A program made the translations under genes and the position numbers. Positions 27,339 through 37,048 of a DNA stretch of 64,000 nucleotides are shown in pieces. A model generated the notes under the pieces. That model was not told the DNA's origin. It saw nothing but the letters and a program-made list of their open reading frames with translations, and searched no databases. Origin of the DNA: JBMNCR01 sp049366695 (GTDB taxonomy: Bacteria > Bacillota > Clostridia > Eubacteriales > Alkalibacteraceae); NCBI GenBank assembly GCA_049366695.1, contig JBMNCR010000119.1, forward strand, positions 8,657 through 72,656. Reading direction: 5' to 3'. The stretch's first letter is position 1. The number at the start of each line of letters is the position of its first letter.

Positions 27339-28869
27339 CTGCCACACCCATTTGTTTTTCATTCAATATCTTATTTACTGCGTATATATACGCTTTAACG
27401 CTGGCTTCAACTATATCAGTACTTAATCCTCTACCTTTATATATACTGCCTTTATACTTCAATTTCACCACTACATCACCTAACGCATCGTTCCCTTCTG
27501 TTACAGATTGAAGTGAATAGTCAATTAATACCGTTTCTAGATTTACAATCTTTTCAATAGCATTAAATGCTGCATCAACAGGACCATCTCCAGTTGCTAC
27601 ATTCTCTATTTTATCTTCCTCTGTACTTAGCATAACTGTTGCAGTTGAAGTTATAGTATTTCCACTATTTATAACATATTTTGATAACTTATATATTTCT
27701 TTTACTTCTATTGCTCTCTTCGATACAATAGCTTCTATATCTCTATTGAATACTTCTTTTTTCTTGTCTGCTAATTCTTTAAATTGTTTAAAGGCTATTT
27801 CTAATTCTTCTTTATTAAGTTCATATCCCAAAGATTGTATTCTTTCTTTAAATGCGTGTCTTCCAGAATGTTTACCCATAACCATTTTATTAGTAGTAAG
27901 TCCTATGGATTCTGGAGTCATTATCTCATAAGTTTTTTTATTATTTATTACTCCATGTTGATGTATTCCAGATTCATGTGCAAAAGCATTAGCACCAACT
28001 ATGGCTTTATTAGGTTGCACCTGAACACCAGTTATTCTAGATAATAAATTACTGGTTTTCATTATTTGTCGAGTGTCAATATTAAAATCTAGATTATAAA
28101 TATCTCTTCTTACATCTAAAATCATTGCCAACTCTTCTAATGCTGCATTACCTGCTCGTTCTCCGATACCATTTATTGTACATTCAAATTGAACAGCTCC
28201 AACCTTTGAGGCTGCTAAAGTATTTGCAACAGCTAACCCTAGGTCATTATGACAATGAACAGAAATATTTACGTTGTCGAGATATTTAGATGCATTCTTT
28301 ATTTTTAAAATAAACTCAGTAAATTCATCCGGAGTCGTATATCCTACTGTATCGGGAATATTAATAGTAGTAGCTCCAGCTTTAATTACTTTATCAAATA
28401 TTTTAGCAAGAAATACTGGATCACTTCTAGTTGCGTCTTCAGCTGAAAATTCGATATCGCCACAATATTTTTTAGCGTAAGCTACCATTTCAACTGCTCT
28501 TTCCATCACTTGCTCAGCACTCAATTTTAATTTATATTTCATATGAATGTCTGAAGTAGCTATAAAGGTGTGAATTCTTGGATTAGCTGCATTCTTTATT
28601 GCTTCCCATCCTTTATCTATATCACCTTGAACAGTTCGAGCTAATACAGCAACAGTACAATTTTTTATTTCTTCTGCTACTGATTTTACCGCTTGAAAGT
28701 CTCCTGGTGAGGATGCAGCAAATCCAGCTTCAATCACATCCATATTTAATTTTTCTAATTGTTTTGCCATTTGAATTTTTTCTTTCAAATTCATACTACA
28801 TCCAGGAGATTGTTCCCCATCTCTTAAAGTGGTGTCAAAAAAGAATATTTTTTTCCCCAATATAATCAC
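27331..28869 (-). CDS. leuA: 2-isopropylmalate synthase
   Basis: A 512-residue enzyme condensing 2-oxoisovalerate with acetyl-CoA, the committed leucine step. Motifs: FFFDTTLRDGEQSPGCS, HCHNDLGLAVANT, NGIGERAGNAALEE, and NAFAHESGIHQHG; the LeuA-dimer domain at about 380-505 would bind leucine for feedback control. The start may be GTG (28869) or the TTG three codons later, which has better spacing from AAGGGA. It lies 27 bases after ilvB and overlaps cimA. Confidence 0.95.
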   Translation of the reverse strand: MIILGKKIFFFDTTLRDGEQSPGCSMNLKEKIQMAKQLEKLNMDVIEAGFAASSPGDFQAVKSVAEEIKNCTVAVLARTVQGDIDKGWEAIKNAANPRIHTFIATSDIHMKYKLKLSAEQVMERAVEMVAYAKKYCGDIEFSAEDATRSDPVFLAKIFDKVIKAGATTINIPDTVGYTTPDEFTEFILKIKNASKYLDNVNISVHCHNDLGLAVANTLAASKVGAVQFECTINGIGERAGNAALEELAMILDVRRDIYNLDFNIDTRQIMKTSNLLSRITGVQVQPNKAIVGANAFAHESGIHQHGVINNKKTYEIMTPESIGLTTNKMVMGKHSGRHAFKERIQSLGYELNKEELEIAFKQFKELADKKKEVFNRDIEAIVSKRAIEVKEIYKLSKYVINSGNTITSTATVMLSTEEDKIENVATGDGPVDAAFNAIEKIVNLETVLIDYSLQSVTEGNDALGDVVVKLKYKGSIYKGRGLSTDIVEASVKAYIYAVNKILNEKQMGVADE

Positions 28870-28896
28870 TTCCCTTACTTTCAGTTACATACATGT

Positions 28897-30561
28897 TTAG
28901 TATAAATCTACTATTAGATCGTCTATAGCTTCTCCTGGTGGTACAATAGGTAAAACACAATCGTCTTTATCTATTTTGCATTCTATTAATAAAGGTTTTG
29001 TCATTTTATCTCTATTAGACATAATTTCTTCTAATCTGTCTATATTATCTATCTTTTCAGCATCTATCCCATAAGCATCAGCTAATTTAATATAGTCAAC
29101 TGTGTCAGCATTATCAGTTTCCATATATCTCATATTACTAAACATCTTTTGCCATTGTCTTACCATACCCAACGTATTATTATTTATTAGCACTATCAAT
29201 ATTGGCAAATTATATTTTGCTACTGTAAGCAGTTCATTACAACTCATTCTAAAACCGCCATCTCCCACAAATAACACTACATCCTTATCAGGATTACCAA
29301 TCTTACTTCCTATGGCCGCACCTAATCCATAACCCATGGTGCCTAGCCCTCCAGATGTAACTAAATTTGTGTTATGATTAAATTTCCAATATTGCGCAGT
29401 CCACATTTGATGCTGTCCTACATCTGTAACAATAATAGTTTCATTATTAAACCTTCTGTTTATTGTTGTTATAATATTTTTTGCAACGAATTCTTTCATG
29501 TCACATTTGTTTTTTACTTTCCAATCTTCAACTGTACTTAACCAGTTTTCTCTACTATTTTCCTCAACTAAATCAATTATTAATTGTAGAGAGCTTTTTA
29601 TATCACATACATATGACATATGGGAGGTCATATTTTTATCTATCTCTGTCTCATCTATATCTAGATGAATTATTTTTGCATTGGGTGCAAACCTTTCTTT
29701 ATTTCCTGTTACTCTATCACTAAATCTTGCTCCTATTGCAATGAATAAATCGCAATTTGTAACAGCTAAATTAGCTTCTTTAAAACCGTGCATCCCTACC
29801 AACCCTAGAGATAAAGGATTATTTCTATCAATAGAACCCAATCCCATTAATGTGTTTACTACAGGAATATTAGATTTTTCTGATAATTTCACCATAATAT
29901 CTGAAGCATCGGACATTTTAACTCCACCCCCTGCATAAATCACAGGTTTTTGAGATGAATTAATATATTCTGCAACTTTTTTTGCATTTTTGATATCAAT
30001 GGTTTTCTTCTCAGGCTCTATATATACCTTTTTAGAAGGGGAATATTCAACTTTTGTCATAAACACATCTTTTGGTATATCAACTAATACTGGACCCGGT
30101 CTGCCAGAATTAGCAATTCTAAAAGCCTTATTGATAGCAGAATCTAATTCGTTAATATCTTTAACTAATATATTATGCTTCGTAATTGGCATGGTTACTC
30201 CAGTTATATCTATTTCCTGAAACGAATCCTTACCTAATAATGAATTCGCCACTTGACCAGTTAAAACAACTATTGGTATAGAATCCATATACGCTGTCGC
30301 AATACCTGTAACAGTATTTGTAGCTCCAGGCCCAGATGTTACAATGCACACTCCTGTTTTACCAGTTGTGCGAGCGTATGCATCTGCAGCATGCGTAGCT
30401 TCCTGTTCATGAGCTGTTCTATATATATTAAAAAAATCTTTTTCATCATATAACGCATCAAACAGAGGAATAACAGCACCACCTGGATATCCAAATATCG
30501 TATCTACGTTTTGTTCTTTTAAGCACTCAATTAAAATTTGCGAACCGCTAATTACTCCCAT
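28897..30561 (-). CDS. ilvB: acetolactate synthase large (catalytic) subunit
   Basis: A 554-residue ThDP enzyme making acetolactate or acetohydroxybutyrate. Catalytic Glu lies in RTAHEQEATHAADAYAR; VTSGPGATNTVTG and the ThDP/Mg site GDGGFRMSCNELLTV through NNNTLGM are intact. Length and the short N-terminus fit the anabolic AHAS type rather than the catabolic AlsS. The usual regulatory subunit gene ilvN is absent: leuA begins 27 bases after the stop. Feedback by valine would require an IlvN encoded elsewhere. Confidence 0.95.
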   Translation of the reverse strand: MGVISGSQILIECLKEQNVDTIFGYPGGAVIPLFDALYDEKDFFNIYRTAHEQEATHAADAYARTTGKTGVCIVTSGPGATNTVTGIATAYMDSIPIVVLTGQVANSLLGKDSFQEIDITGVTMPITKHNILVKDINELDSAINKAFRIANSGRPGPVLVDIPKDVFMTKVEYSPSKKVYIEPEKKTIDIKNAKKVAEYINSSQKPVIYAGGGVKMSDASDIMVKLSEKSNIPVVNTLMGLGSIDRNNPLSLGLVGMHGFKEANLAVTNCDLFIAIGARFSDRVTGNKERFAPNAKIIHLDIDETEIDKNMTSHMSYVCDIKSSLQLIIDLVEENSRENWLSTVEDWKVKNKCDMKEFVAKNIITTINRRFNNETIIVTDVGQHQMWTAQYWKFNHNTNLVTSGGLGTMGYGLGAAIGSKIGNPDKDVVLFVGDGGFRMSCNELLTVAKYNLPILIVLINNNTLGMVRQWQKMFSNMRYMETDNADTVDYIKLADAYGIDAEKIDNIDRLEEIMSNRDKMTKPLLIECKIDKDDCVLPIVPPGEAIDDLIVDLY

Positions 30562-30579
30562 TTTGCTCCCCCTTAATAA

Positions 30580-32235
30580 TTAATAATGAATAGCCCCTGT
30601 AGATGCTGAAGATACCATTGTAGAATATTTCTTTAAATATCCTTGTACTTGAGGGGTCTTAACAACTAATGATTTTCTTCTTTCTTCAAGCACACTATCA
30701 TCTACTAACATATTTAATGTTCCATTTATTATATCAATATCAATAATATCCCCATCTTGAACCAATGCTATTGGTCCTCCTTCACTTGCTTCTGGCGAAA
30801 CATGCCCAATTGCTGCACCTCTAGTTCCCCCTGAGAATCTTCCATCTGTAATCAGTGCTACATCTTTATCCAATCCCATTCCTGCTAGTGCAGATGTTGG
30901 CGTTAGCATTTCCCTCATTCCTGGTCCACCTTTTGGACCCTCATATCTTATAACTACACAATCCCCTTTGTTGATTTTTCCCTGCAAGATAGCTTCAACT
31001 GCTTTTTCTTCTTCTTCAAAAACTCTTGCTACTGTCTTTTTTTGCATCATTTCTTTTGCTACTGCAGATTGTTTTACTACTGCACCATCAGGAGCAATAT
31101 TCCCTTTTAAAACTCTAATTCCTCCAGTAATACTATATGGTTTATCAATATCAGCAATAATATTATTTCCTACTTTTTCTTTGTTATTTATTTGTTCTCC
31201 AACTGTAATACCATTAACTGTTATGATATCAGTATATAACAAGTCTTTTTTATCTAGTTCATTCATTATTGCCATTATTCCACCCACTTCATATAAATCT
31301 TCGATATGATCTGGTCCAGCAGGACTTAATCTACACAAATTAGGTGTTTTTAAACTTATTTCATTTATATTATTTAAATCAAATTTAACTTTTGCTTCAT
31401 TTGCTATAGCAGTAAGATGCAAAACGGTATTTGTAGAACACCCTAATGCCATATCTACTGTAAATGCATTTTCAAAAGCTTTTGGAGTTAAAATATCTCT
31501 TGGCTTTATATCTTTATTAACCAATTCCATAATCTTAATTCCAGATTGTTTTGCTAATCTTTTTCTTTCTGAATACACATTTGGGATAGTGCCATTCCCT
31601 GGCAATGCCATTCCTAAAGCTTCTGTCATACAATTCATAGAATTAGCAGTAAACATACCTGAACATGATCCACACGTAGGACATGCACTATCCTCTAATT
31701 GAGATAATTCTTCTTCTGTCATGCTCCCAGTTGATACAGCTCCTACTCCTTCAAATACAGTTATTAAATCTACAGATTTTCCTTTATGTTTACCAGCTAG
31801 CATAGGTCCACCACTAATAATTATGGCAGGAATATTTAACCTAGCAGCTGCCATCAACATTGCAGGTACTGATTTATCACAGTTAGGTATTAATACAATA
31901 CCATCAAGACCGTGCGCCTTTACCATAATTTCTATGCTATCCGTTATCAACTCTCTGCTTGGTAATGAGTATTTCATTCCAATATGATTCATACTTATTC
32001 CATCACAAACAGCAATTGTAGGAAATTCTAAAGGAGTTCCCCCTGCCATCAATACTCCCTTTTTAGCAGCTTCAGCAATCATTCTTAATTCAACATGTCC
32101 TGGAACTATCTCATTAAATGAATTCGCTATCCCGATAAGCGGTCTATTAATTTCTTCTTCTGTATATCCACTAGCTTTAAATAATGATCTATGGGGAGAT
32201 TTTTGAAATCCACATTTTACATCTTTACTACTCAT
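30580..32235 (-). CDS. ilvD: dihydroxy-acid dehydratase
   Basis: A 551-residue Fe-S dehydratase acting on dihydroxyisovalerate and dihydroxymethylvalerate. Cluster cysteines are in IPNCDKSVPAMLMAA, DSACPTCGSCSGMFTANSMN and MALGCSTNTVLHL; GRFSGGTRGAAIGHVSPEA is the C-terminal signature. The ATG at 32235 with AAGGAG nine bases upstream is preferred to an in-frame TTG at 32244 that touches the SD. It sits 13 bases after ilvC. Confidence 0.96.
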   Translation of the reverse strand: MSSKDVKCGFQKSPHRSLFKASGYTEEEINRPLIGIANSFNEIVPGHVELRMIAEAAKKGVLMAGGTPLEFPTIAVCDGISMNHIGMKYSLPSRELITDSIEIMVKAHGLDGIVLIPNCDKSVPAMLMAAARLNIPAIIISGGPMLAGKHKGKSVDLITVFEGVGAVSTGSMTEEELSQLEDSACPTCGSCSGMFTANSMNCMTEALGMALPGNGTIPNVYSERKRLAKQSGIKIMELVNKDIKPRDILTPKAFENAFTVDMALGCSTNTVLHLTAIANEAKVKFDLNNINEISLKTPNLCRLSPAGPDHIEDLYEVGGIMAIMNELDKKDLLYTDIITVNGITVGEQINNKEKVGNNIIADIDKPYSITGGIRVLKGNIAPDGAVVKQSAVAKEMMQKKTVARVFEEEEKAVEAILQGKINKGDCVVIRYEGPKGGPGMREMLTPTSALAGMGLDKDVALITDGRFSGGTRGAAIGHVSPEASEGGPIALVQDGDIIDIDIINGTLNMLVDDSVLEERRKSLVVKTPQVQGYLKKYSTMVSSASTGAIHY

Positions 32236-32248
32236 GTTTTTCAACTCC

Positions 32249-33247
32249 TTATTGTTTAGCCTTTATCCATGGCATCATACTTCTTAATTTCTTGCCAACT
32301 TTTTCAATTAAATGTTCACTTTCTATTTTTCTCATAGAATTAAAATATGGTCTATTTACACTATTTTCACTTAACCATTCTTTTGCAAATGTTCCATTCT
32401 GTATTTCTTCTAAAACTTTTTTCATTTCTTTTCTAGTATCTTCTGTAATAATTCTTCTACCAATTTTGTAATCTCCATATTCAGCTGTATCACTAATTGA
32501 ATATCTCATTTGACTAAAGCCACCTTCTGCTACTAAGTCAATAATAAGTTTCATTTCATTAAGACACTCAAAATAAGCACTCTCAGGCTGATATCCTGCT
32601 TCTACTAGCGTATCAAATCCTGCCTTAATAAGTTCTGTTACTCCACCACAAAGAACCGCTTGCTCACCAAAAAGATCTGTTTCTGTTTCTTCTTTAAATG
32701 TAGTTTCTAAAATACCGGCTCTTGAACCACCAATACCAGCTGCATACGCTAAACCAATTTCTTTAGTATCTCCTGATATATCTTGATGTACTGCAACAAG
32801 ACAAGGAGCTCCTTTTCCTTCTTGATACATTCTTCTTACGATATGTCCTGGACTTTTTGGTGCAACCATAAATACATTTACATCTGCTGGTGGCACAACT
32901 TGACTATATAAAATATTAAAACCATGTGCAAATACCAAATATTTACCCTTTGTTAAGTTAGGGGCAATACATTCTTGATATATTTTAGGTTGTTTTTCAT
33001 CATTTACAAGCATCATGATTATATCTGCTTCTTTACTTGCTTCTGCAGCTATTGCAACTTTCAGACCTTCAGCTTCTGCCTTTGCCCAAGATTTACTGCC
33101 TTCATATAAACCTACAATAACGTCAACTCCACTTTCTTTTAAATTTAAAGCATGTGCGTGTCCTTGACTTCCGTATCCAATAATAGCTACTTTCTTTCCT
33201 TTTAAACAATCCAAATTACAATCTTGTTCGTAATACATTTTACTCAT
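32249..33247 (-). CDS. ilvC: ketol-acid reductoisomerase
   Basis: A 332-residue class I enzyme isomerising and reducing acetolactate or acetohydroxybutyrate. The Rossmann motif IIGYGSQGHAHALNLKESG, the segment VFMVAPKSPGHIVRRMYQEG and the acidic metal-site helix AGIGGSRAGILETTFKEETE are visible, with SDTAEYGDY near the C-terminus. It is the first gene of the branched-chain operon, directly downstream of a T-box leader. Confidence 0.96.
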   Translation of the reverse strand: MSKMYYEQDCNLDCLKGKKVAIIGYGSQGHAHALNLKESGVDVIVGLYEGSKSWAKAEAEGLKVAIAAEASKEADIIMMLVNDEKQPKIYQECIAPNLTKGKYLVFAHGFNILYSQVVPPADVNVFMVAPKSPGHIVRRMYQEGKGAPCLVAVHQDISGDTKEIGLAYAAGIGGSRAGILETTFKEETETDLFGEQAVLCGGVTELIKAGFDTLVEAGYQPESAYFECLNEMKLIIDLVAEGGFSQMRYSISDTAEYGDYKIGRRIITEDTRKEMKKVLEEIQNGTFAKEWLSENSVNRPYFNSMRKIESEHLIEKVGKKLRSMMPWIKAKQ

Positions 33248-33310
33248 AATAATTCCTCCTAAATTTAATTGATTTATAACATTATTTAATGCTAATAATT
33301 GTACTGTTAT

Positions 33311-33615
33311 AAAATAAAAAACCTTTCATTCCTATAAGTATGAATGTACTTATAGGGACGAAAGATTTATATTATCATCGTGGTACCACCCTATTTTGCA
33401 GTAAAATAAACTGCCTCATTTGTTCAGGTCGGAGTTATCCTCTTCAACCATATATTTATATATCGGAAAAAACCGTCTCAACCTACTAAGTAATCTTTTC
33501 AGCTAAGAAACTCAAAAGTGAGTATTACATACCTCTTTAACACTAATTTCCACCAACCATTAGCTCTCTAAGTTAAAGCAATTGGCACTTTTCTCTTCGT
33601 CATCGCTTTTTAATA
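33311..33615 (-). promoter_or_regulatory. T-box leader of the ilv-leu operon
   Basis: On the minus strand the leader contains Stem I with the AGAGAG...GGTTGGTGGAA distal motifs, the T-box sequence AGGGTGGTACCACG (33392-33379) and a terminator (CCTATAAGT paired with ACTTATAGG, then TTTTTTATTTT). In the predicted specifier loop the triplet CTC (33522-33520) directly precedes the AAAAGT/ACTTTT stem, suggesting a leucine specifier. Uncharged tRNA binding to the T-box would open the terminator and switch on all six genes. The specifier assignment is by eye and less certain than the T-box itself. Confidence 0.93.
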
Positions 33616-33687
33616 TTAAATTATATTAGACACAATTATAATTCTGAATCCTTTATGTGTCAAGTGTTTTTTTGTTAATTTCCATAG

Positions 33688-34437
33688 TTATCGCAATTTC
33701 CAACAAGTGTGAAGTATACATACAACATCTCCATCATTTTTGACTATCTTATGTAATCCTTTTTTATCTTCATTTATATCTATAATATCTGTAATCACAT
33801 TAACATGTTCTCCATATTTTATTTCTTTTTTATAAGTTATTTTAAATCTATACAATTCGTAAGATTTTACTATCTTCAATGGTATAGTATCTACTGCCCA
33901 AGTTATGTAACACTTATTATTTAAGTGATTATTAAAATCTATATCTCTATATAGAGGAGTGTAGCTTTTAACTATACTATCGTTCTCCGGAATAATTAGT
34001 TTCTCAAATTTAATTTTCCTATCGTTTACACAATTCACCCCGTATATTTTGCAAATTTCTTCGTTAATTCTCTTAAGTTTGCGTTTTTTTGTATCTACTA
34101 ATGTCCATTTTGTTTTTGCAACAATCATTTTTTCTCCCATTTCATTGCAAACAACAAAATCTCTATACCCAAACAACTTACTAAAACTTGTAGGGGTAGT
34201 TATAACTTTTATTTTATCTTTATATTTTGGATATTTAGTCACATCAACTGAGTAATCAATTAACACCCAAGCTAAACCTTCTCTACATAGGTACTCATTT
34301 CCAACTCCTAACTCATCACTTTGCACCATTGCAACATCCTGAAAATAGCTCAATAAAGACTCCGCTGTTAAATAGTAATTATTATCTACTTCATAACTGT
34401 GAATCTCAAAATCCTTTGTAGTTATCTTTCCACTCAT
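33688..34437 (-). CDS. acyl-ACP thioesterase family protein
   Basis: A 249-residue double hot-dog protein of the acyl-ACP thioesterase family, which releases fatty acids from acyl carrier protein. The first hot-dog carries SLLSYFQDVAMVQSDELGVG and EGLAWVLIDYSVDVTKYPKY; the second begins with DIDFNNHLNNKCYITWAVD, containing the N-x-H-x-N catalytic segment. It starts one base after the yhaM stop with no separate SD, so translation is probably coupled. Confidence 0.87.
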   Translation of the reverse strand: MSGKITTKDFEIHSYEVDNNYYLTAESLLSYFQDVAMVQSDELGVGNEYLCREGLAWVLIDYSVDVTKYPKYKDKIKVITTPTSFSKLFGYRDFVVCNEMGEKMIVAKTKWTLVDTKKRKLKRINEEICKIYGVNCVNDRKIKFEKLIIPENDSIVKSYTPLYRDIDFNNHLNNKCYITWAVDTIPLKIVKSYELYRFKITYKKEIKYGEHVNVITDIIDINEDKKGLHKIVKNDGDVVCILHTCWKLR

Positions 34438-34438
34438 C

Positions 34439-35416
34439 TTATTTTGTCAAATCTCCTAAACTATTAATATCGCTTTTATACATACTTCTTCCTTCTAGTG
34501 ATATGTTTCTTTCAGCAAACTCTCCTTCTTTCACCTTACATAGAGTCTTATTCATAGCATACATTCGAGCATCCATGATATCTAAATAATGTAATAATTC
34601 TGCTTCAGGAATAAGAGGTTTTTTAGGACTACCATATTCGGGATGATAATGATGTGATAATATCATATGCTGAACTAAAATTTTTAATTCATGGTCTATC
34701 TTCAATTCATCAGCAACTCTATCGATTTCATTTATACCTTGGATAATATGTCCTAACAACTTACCCTCTTTAGTATAATCCTCAACTAGACCTATTTCAT
34801 TAGATAATATTTCATCCACTTTTGCTAAATCATGCACAATAACACCACAGTACAATAAATCTTTATTGATAAAATCATAATTATCACTTATAGACTGCCC
34901 GACACGCAGCATTGTTAAAATATGATGTAATAATCCACCTTTTACATTATGATGATGTGTTTTAGCTGCTGGATAATATATTAACTTCTGTTCTTTGTTT
35001 TCTAATAAGGTTAAAGTCAATTTCTTTAATTCTTCATTTTCAAATAATTTTATACATTCTTTTATCTCTACAAGCATTTTTTTTGAGTCTATTGGTGCTG
35101 ATTCAATGTAATCTTCAATATTTACTTCATCATTATCCTTTGTTGTTCTAATTTTATTAATAATTAATTGTGTTTTATTATTATATTTTTGTATCATTCC
35201 TGAAACTTTTACCACAATACCAGCTTTATATATGGATGAATCTATTTCTTTAGCATTCCATATTTTAGCATTTACTTCATCTCCAAATGTATCTGATAAT
35301 GTCATATCAATATAAACAGAATCGTTTTTTGCTTTTCTATATTCTATATGTTTAATAAATAAAAACCCTTCAATCGTCTCATTAAATTTAAATCCCTTTA
35401 TTTCTAAATCCTTCAC
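34439..35416 (-). CDS. yhaM: 3'-5' exoribonuclease YhaM family protein
   Basis: A 325-residue protein. Residues about 15-100 are an OB-fold nucleic-acid-binding domain (FLFIKHIEYRKAKNDSVYID, KYNNKTQLIINKIR). Residues about 150-290 are an HD domain: THHHNVKGGLLHHILTMLR, VIVHDLAKVDEIL and HMILSHHYHPEYGSPKKP hold the metal-binding His/Asp residues. YhaM degrades RNA 3' to 5' in Firmicutes. The start is GTG after AAGGTGAT. The thioesterase gene follows directly. Confidence 0.92.
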   Translation of the reverse strand: MKDLEIKGFKFNETIEGFLFIKHIEYRKAKNDSVYIDMTLSDTFGDEVNAKIWNAKEIDSSIYKAGIVVKVSGMIQKYNNKTQLIINKIRTTKDNDEVNIEDYIESAPIDSKKMLVEIKECIKLFENEELKKLTLTLLENKEQKLIYYPAAKTHHHNVKGGLLHHILTMLRVGQSISDNYDFINKDLLYCGVIVHDLAKVDEILSNEIGLVEDYTKEGKLLGHIIQGINEIDRVADELKIDHELKILVQHMILSHHYHPEYGSPKKPLIPEAELLHYLDIMDARMYAMNKTLCKVKEGEFAERNISLEGRSMYKSDINSLGDLTK

Positions 35417-35589
35417 AGCATCACCTTTTTATCTAATATATTTTTAGCCTTTATACTTTATTGAATAAAATATTTATATTCCCACACTTATTTCCGTCTA
35501 AAATTATTGCATATACTTTTTTTATTAAACATAAGAATTTCACATATTTTCAATACTTATAGTATCATACTTATTGTATACTTCTCTTC

Positions 35590-35859
35590 TTATGATATAA
35601 ATAATCCTATAAAACCTATCAGTCCTAAAATACTAATGTATATTAATTTGCTTAAATACTTATTTGAATTCTTATAAAATGCCAATGCACCAAAGGCTCC
35701 AAACCAAGCAAATGCAGGATTATATATTTTTAAAAAATAGAGCAAACATAAACCCGACAACCAAAAATATTTATTTTTCCCCAAAGCTACTTTAAACTCA
35801 TTTTTCTCCTCAATATAATCATTTTTTTTCTTTAAATTTTGTTTGTCTTTTTTATTCAT
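35590..35859 (-). CDS. small membrane protein
   Basis: An 89-residue protein with a charged, Lys-rich N-terminus (residues 1-30) and two or three hydrophobic segments (FWLSGLCLLYFLKIY; PAFAWFGAFGALAFYK; LIYISILGLIGFIGLFIS). It may belong to the DUF3796 group of small membrane proteins, but I am not confident. An AAGGGG site precedes the ATG. Nothing in the context gives a function. Confidence 0.6.
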   Translation of the reverse strand: MNKKDKQNLKKKNDYIEEKNEFKVALGKNKYFWLSGLCLLYFLKIYNPAFAWFGAFGALAFYKNSNKYLSKLIYISILGLIGFIGLFIS

Positions 35860-36237
35860 TATTTGTGCCCCTTATTTCGTTATAGGAAAATTATAATGTT
35901 TTTTTATAAATTATTCAAGAAAACAAACATCGGAACCATTATTATTTTATTCTTTATGACCTTTACGGGATAGCAAGCAATACAAGTATTCCTTTAGATA
36001 TTACAAATAAGACGAAGTTAATGTAGGTTGAACGAAGCAAAAACAAATATTTTTAAATAAAAAGAAAGAAGACGGCTAACTACAAAGCCTCTTCTCTCCG
36101 TTATATTTTATGAAGCAACTATATATGAAACTTTTTATAAGGAATTTTTCGAAAAATATCAATGATAACTGTATGACTTTTTCAATTTCCTCTTATATCC
36201 CTCGTTTTTTTTAGTTAAATATAGGCTTAAAATAGAC
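35860..36237. other. intergenic region, terminator only
   Basis: Apart from the terminator at 36055-36095 I see no gene or repeat here. Confidence 0.5.
36055..36095 (-). terminator. terminator of the peptidase-PepSY pair
   Basis: AGAAGA-C-GGCT (36067-36077) pairs with AGCCTCTTCT (36086-36095) with one bulged C. On the minus strand a T-rich tail follows. It lies 140 bases past the stop of the PepSY-like gene. Confidence 0.7.
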
Positions 36238-37035
36238 TTATCTAGTGTAACTGATAAACAAAATTTCTCCAGTGTTAGTATCAATTTGCGCCATTATACC
36301 AGATTTAAATGTCAAATCACCCTCAGAACCAGTTATCCATTCAATATTAATATTCCAACAAACTTTATTGAAACGTTTTACATATTCTAAAGAACAAGAT
36401 ATTTCATGATTTGACTTATTTTCTAAAGCATCAACAGGTATATCAGCATTTTTATATAATATGTTTATTGCTTGCTCTTTGCTAATAGCTATTTCTTGGT
36501 TTTTTGTCTGGTTATAAATATCTAAATCTATTAAACTTGATACCATTCTAACTTCATCATATTCAAAGAAACTTACCCAATAGCCTCCATAGTGAATATT
36601 TTCATCATCAACTAAATAATAGTATATTGAATTACAATCTTCTTCATTATATTCTATTTCGTATATATATTTGTCAAAATCAGGATATATGGATTGTAAA
36701 AAAAGTTGAGATTTTGATAATACCTCTTCTTTAGTTAGAAACTTGTTTGTATTAGATTCAATTATATCAATTGCAACTACACAATCAATAGAACCATTGC
36801 TATTTACTACATATTGGTATTTATTATCTTGATAAATCACATCATCTTCAGCCATTTCTAACAAACATTCATCTGAATTGATTTGTTTAACTTCGCCAAA
36901 TTGCTTACTGTTTATTACTTGTTCAATTGCATTAGAATTATTGTCAGTCGATATGACTTGATTAGCTACTCCTATACTTGAAAACATCAAGCATATAATG
37001 AATATTATTAGCACTATACTTATCATTTTTTTCAT
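36238..37035 (-). CDS. secreted PepSY-like protein
   Basis: A 265-residue exported protein. Residues 1-26 form a signal peptide (KKMISIVLIIFIICLMF). The body carries two PepSY/YcdB-like segments, each with a helix of the EEVLSKSQLFLQ or SKEQAINILYKN type; the second is followed by strands ending MAQIDTNTGEILFISYTR. PepSY domains often act as inhibitory or folding propeptides for secreted proteases. It begins 13 bases after the caspase-fold-like peptidase gene, so a protease/inhibitor pair is plausible. AAAGGAG fixes the start. A paralogue lies at 62092. Confidence 0.7.
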   Translation of the reverse strand: MKKMISIVLIIFIICLMFSSIGVANQVISTDNNSNAIEQVINSKQFGEVKQINSDECLLEMAEDDVIYQDNKYQYVVNSNGSIDCVVAIDIIESNTNKFLTKEEVLSKSQLFLQSIYPDFDKYIYEIEYNEEDCNSIYYYLVDDENIHYGGYWVSFFEYDEVRMVSSLIDLDIYNQTKNQEIAISKEQAINILYKNADIPVDALENKSNHEISCSLEYVKRFNKVCWNINIEWITGSEGDLTFKSGIMAQIDTNTGEILFISYTR

Positions 37036-37048
37036 AAAGATATCTCCT

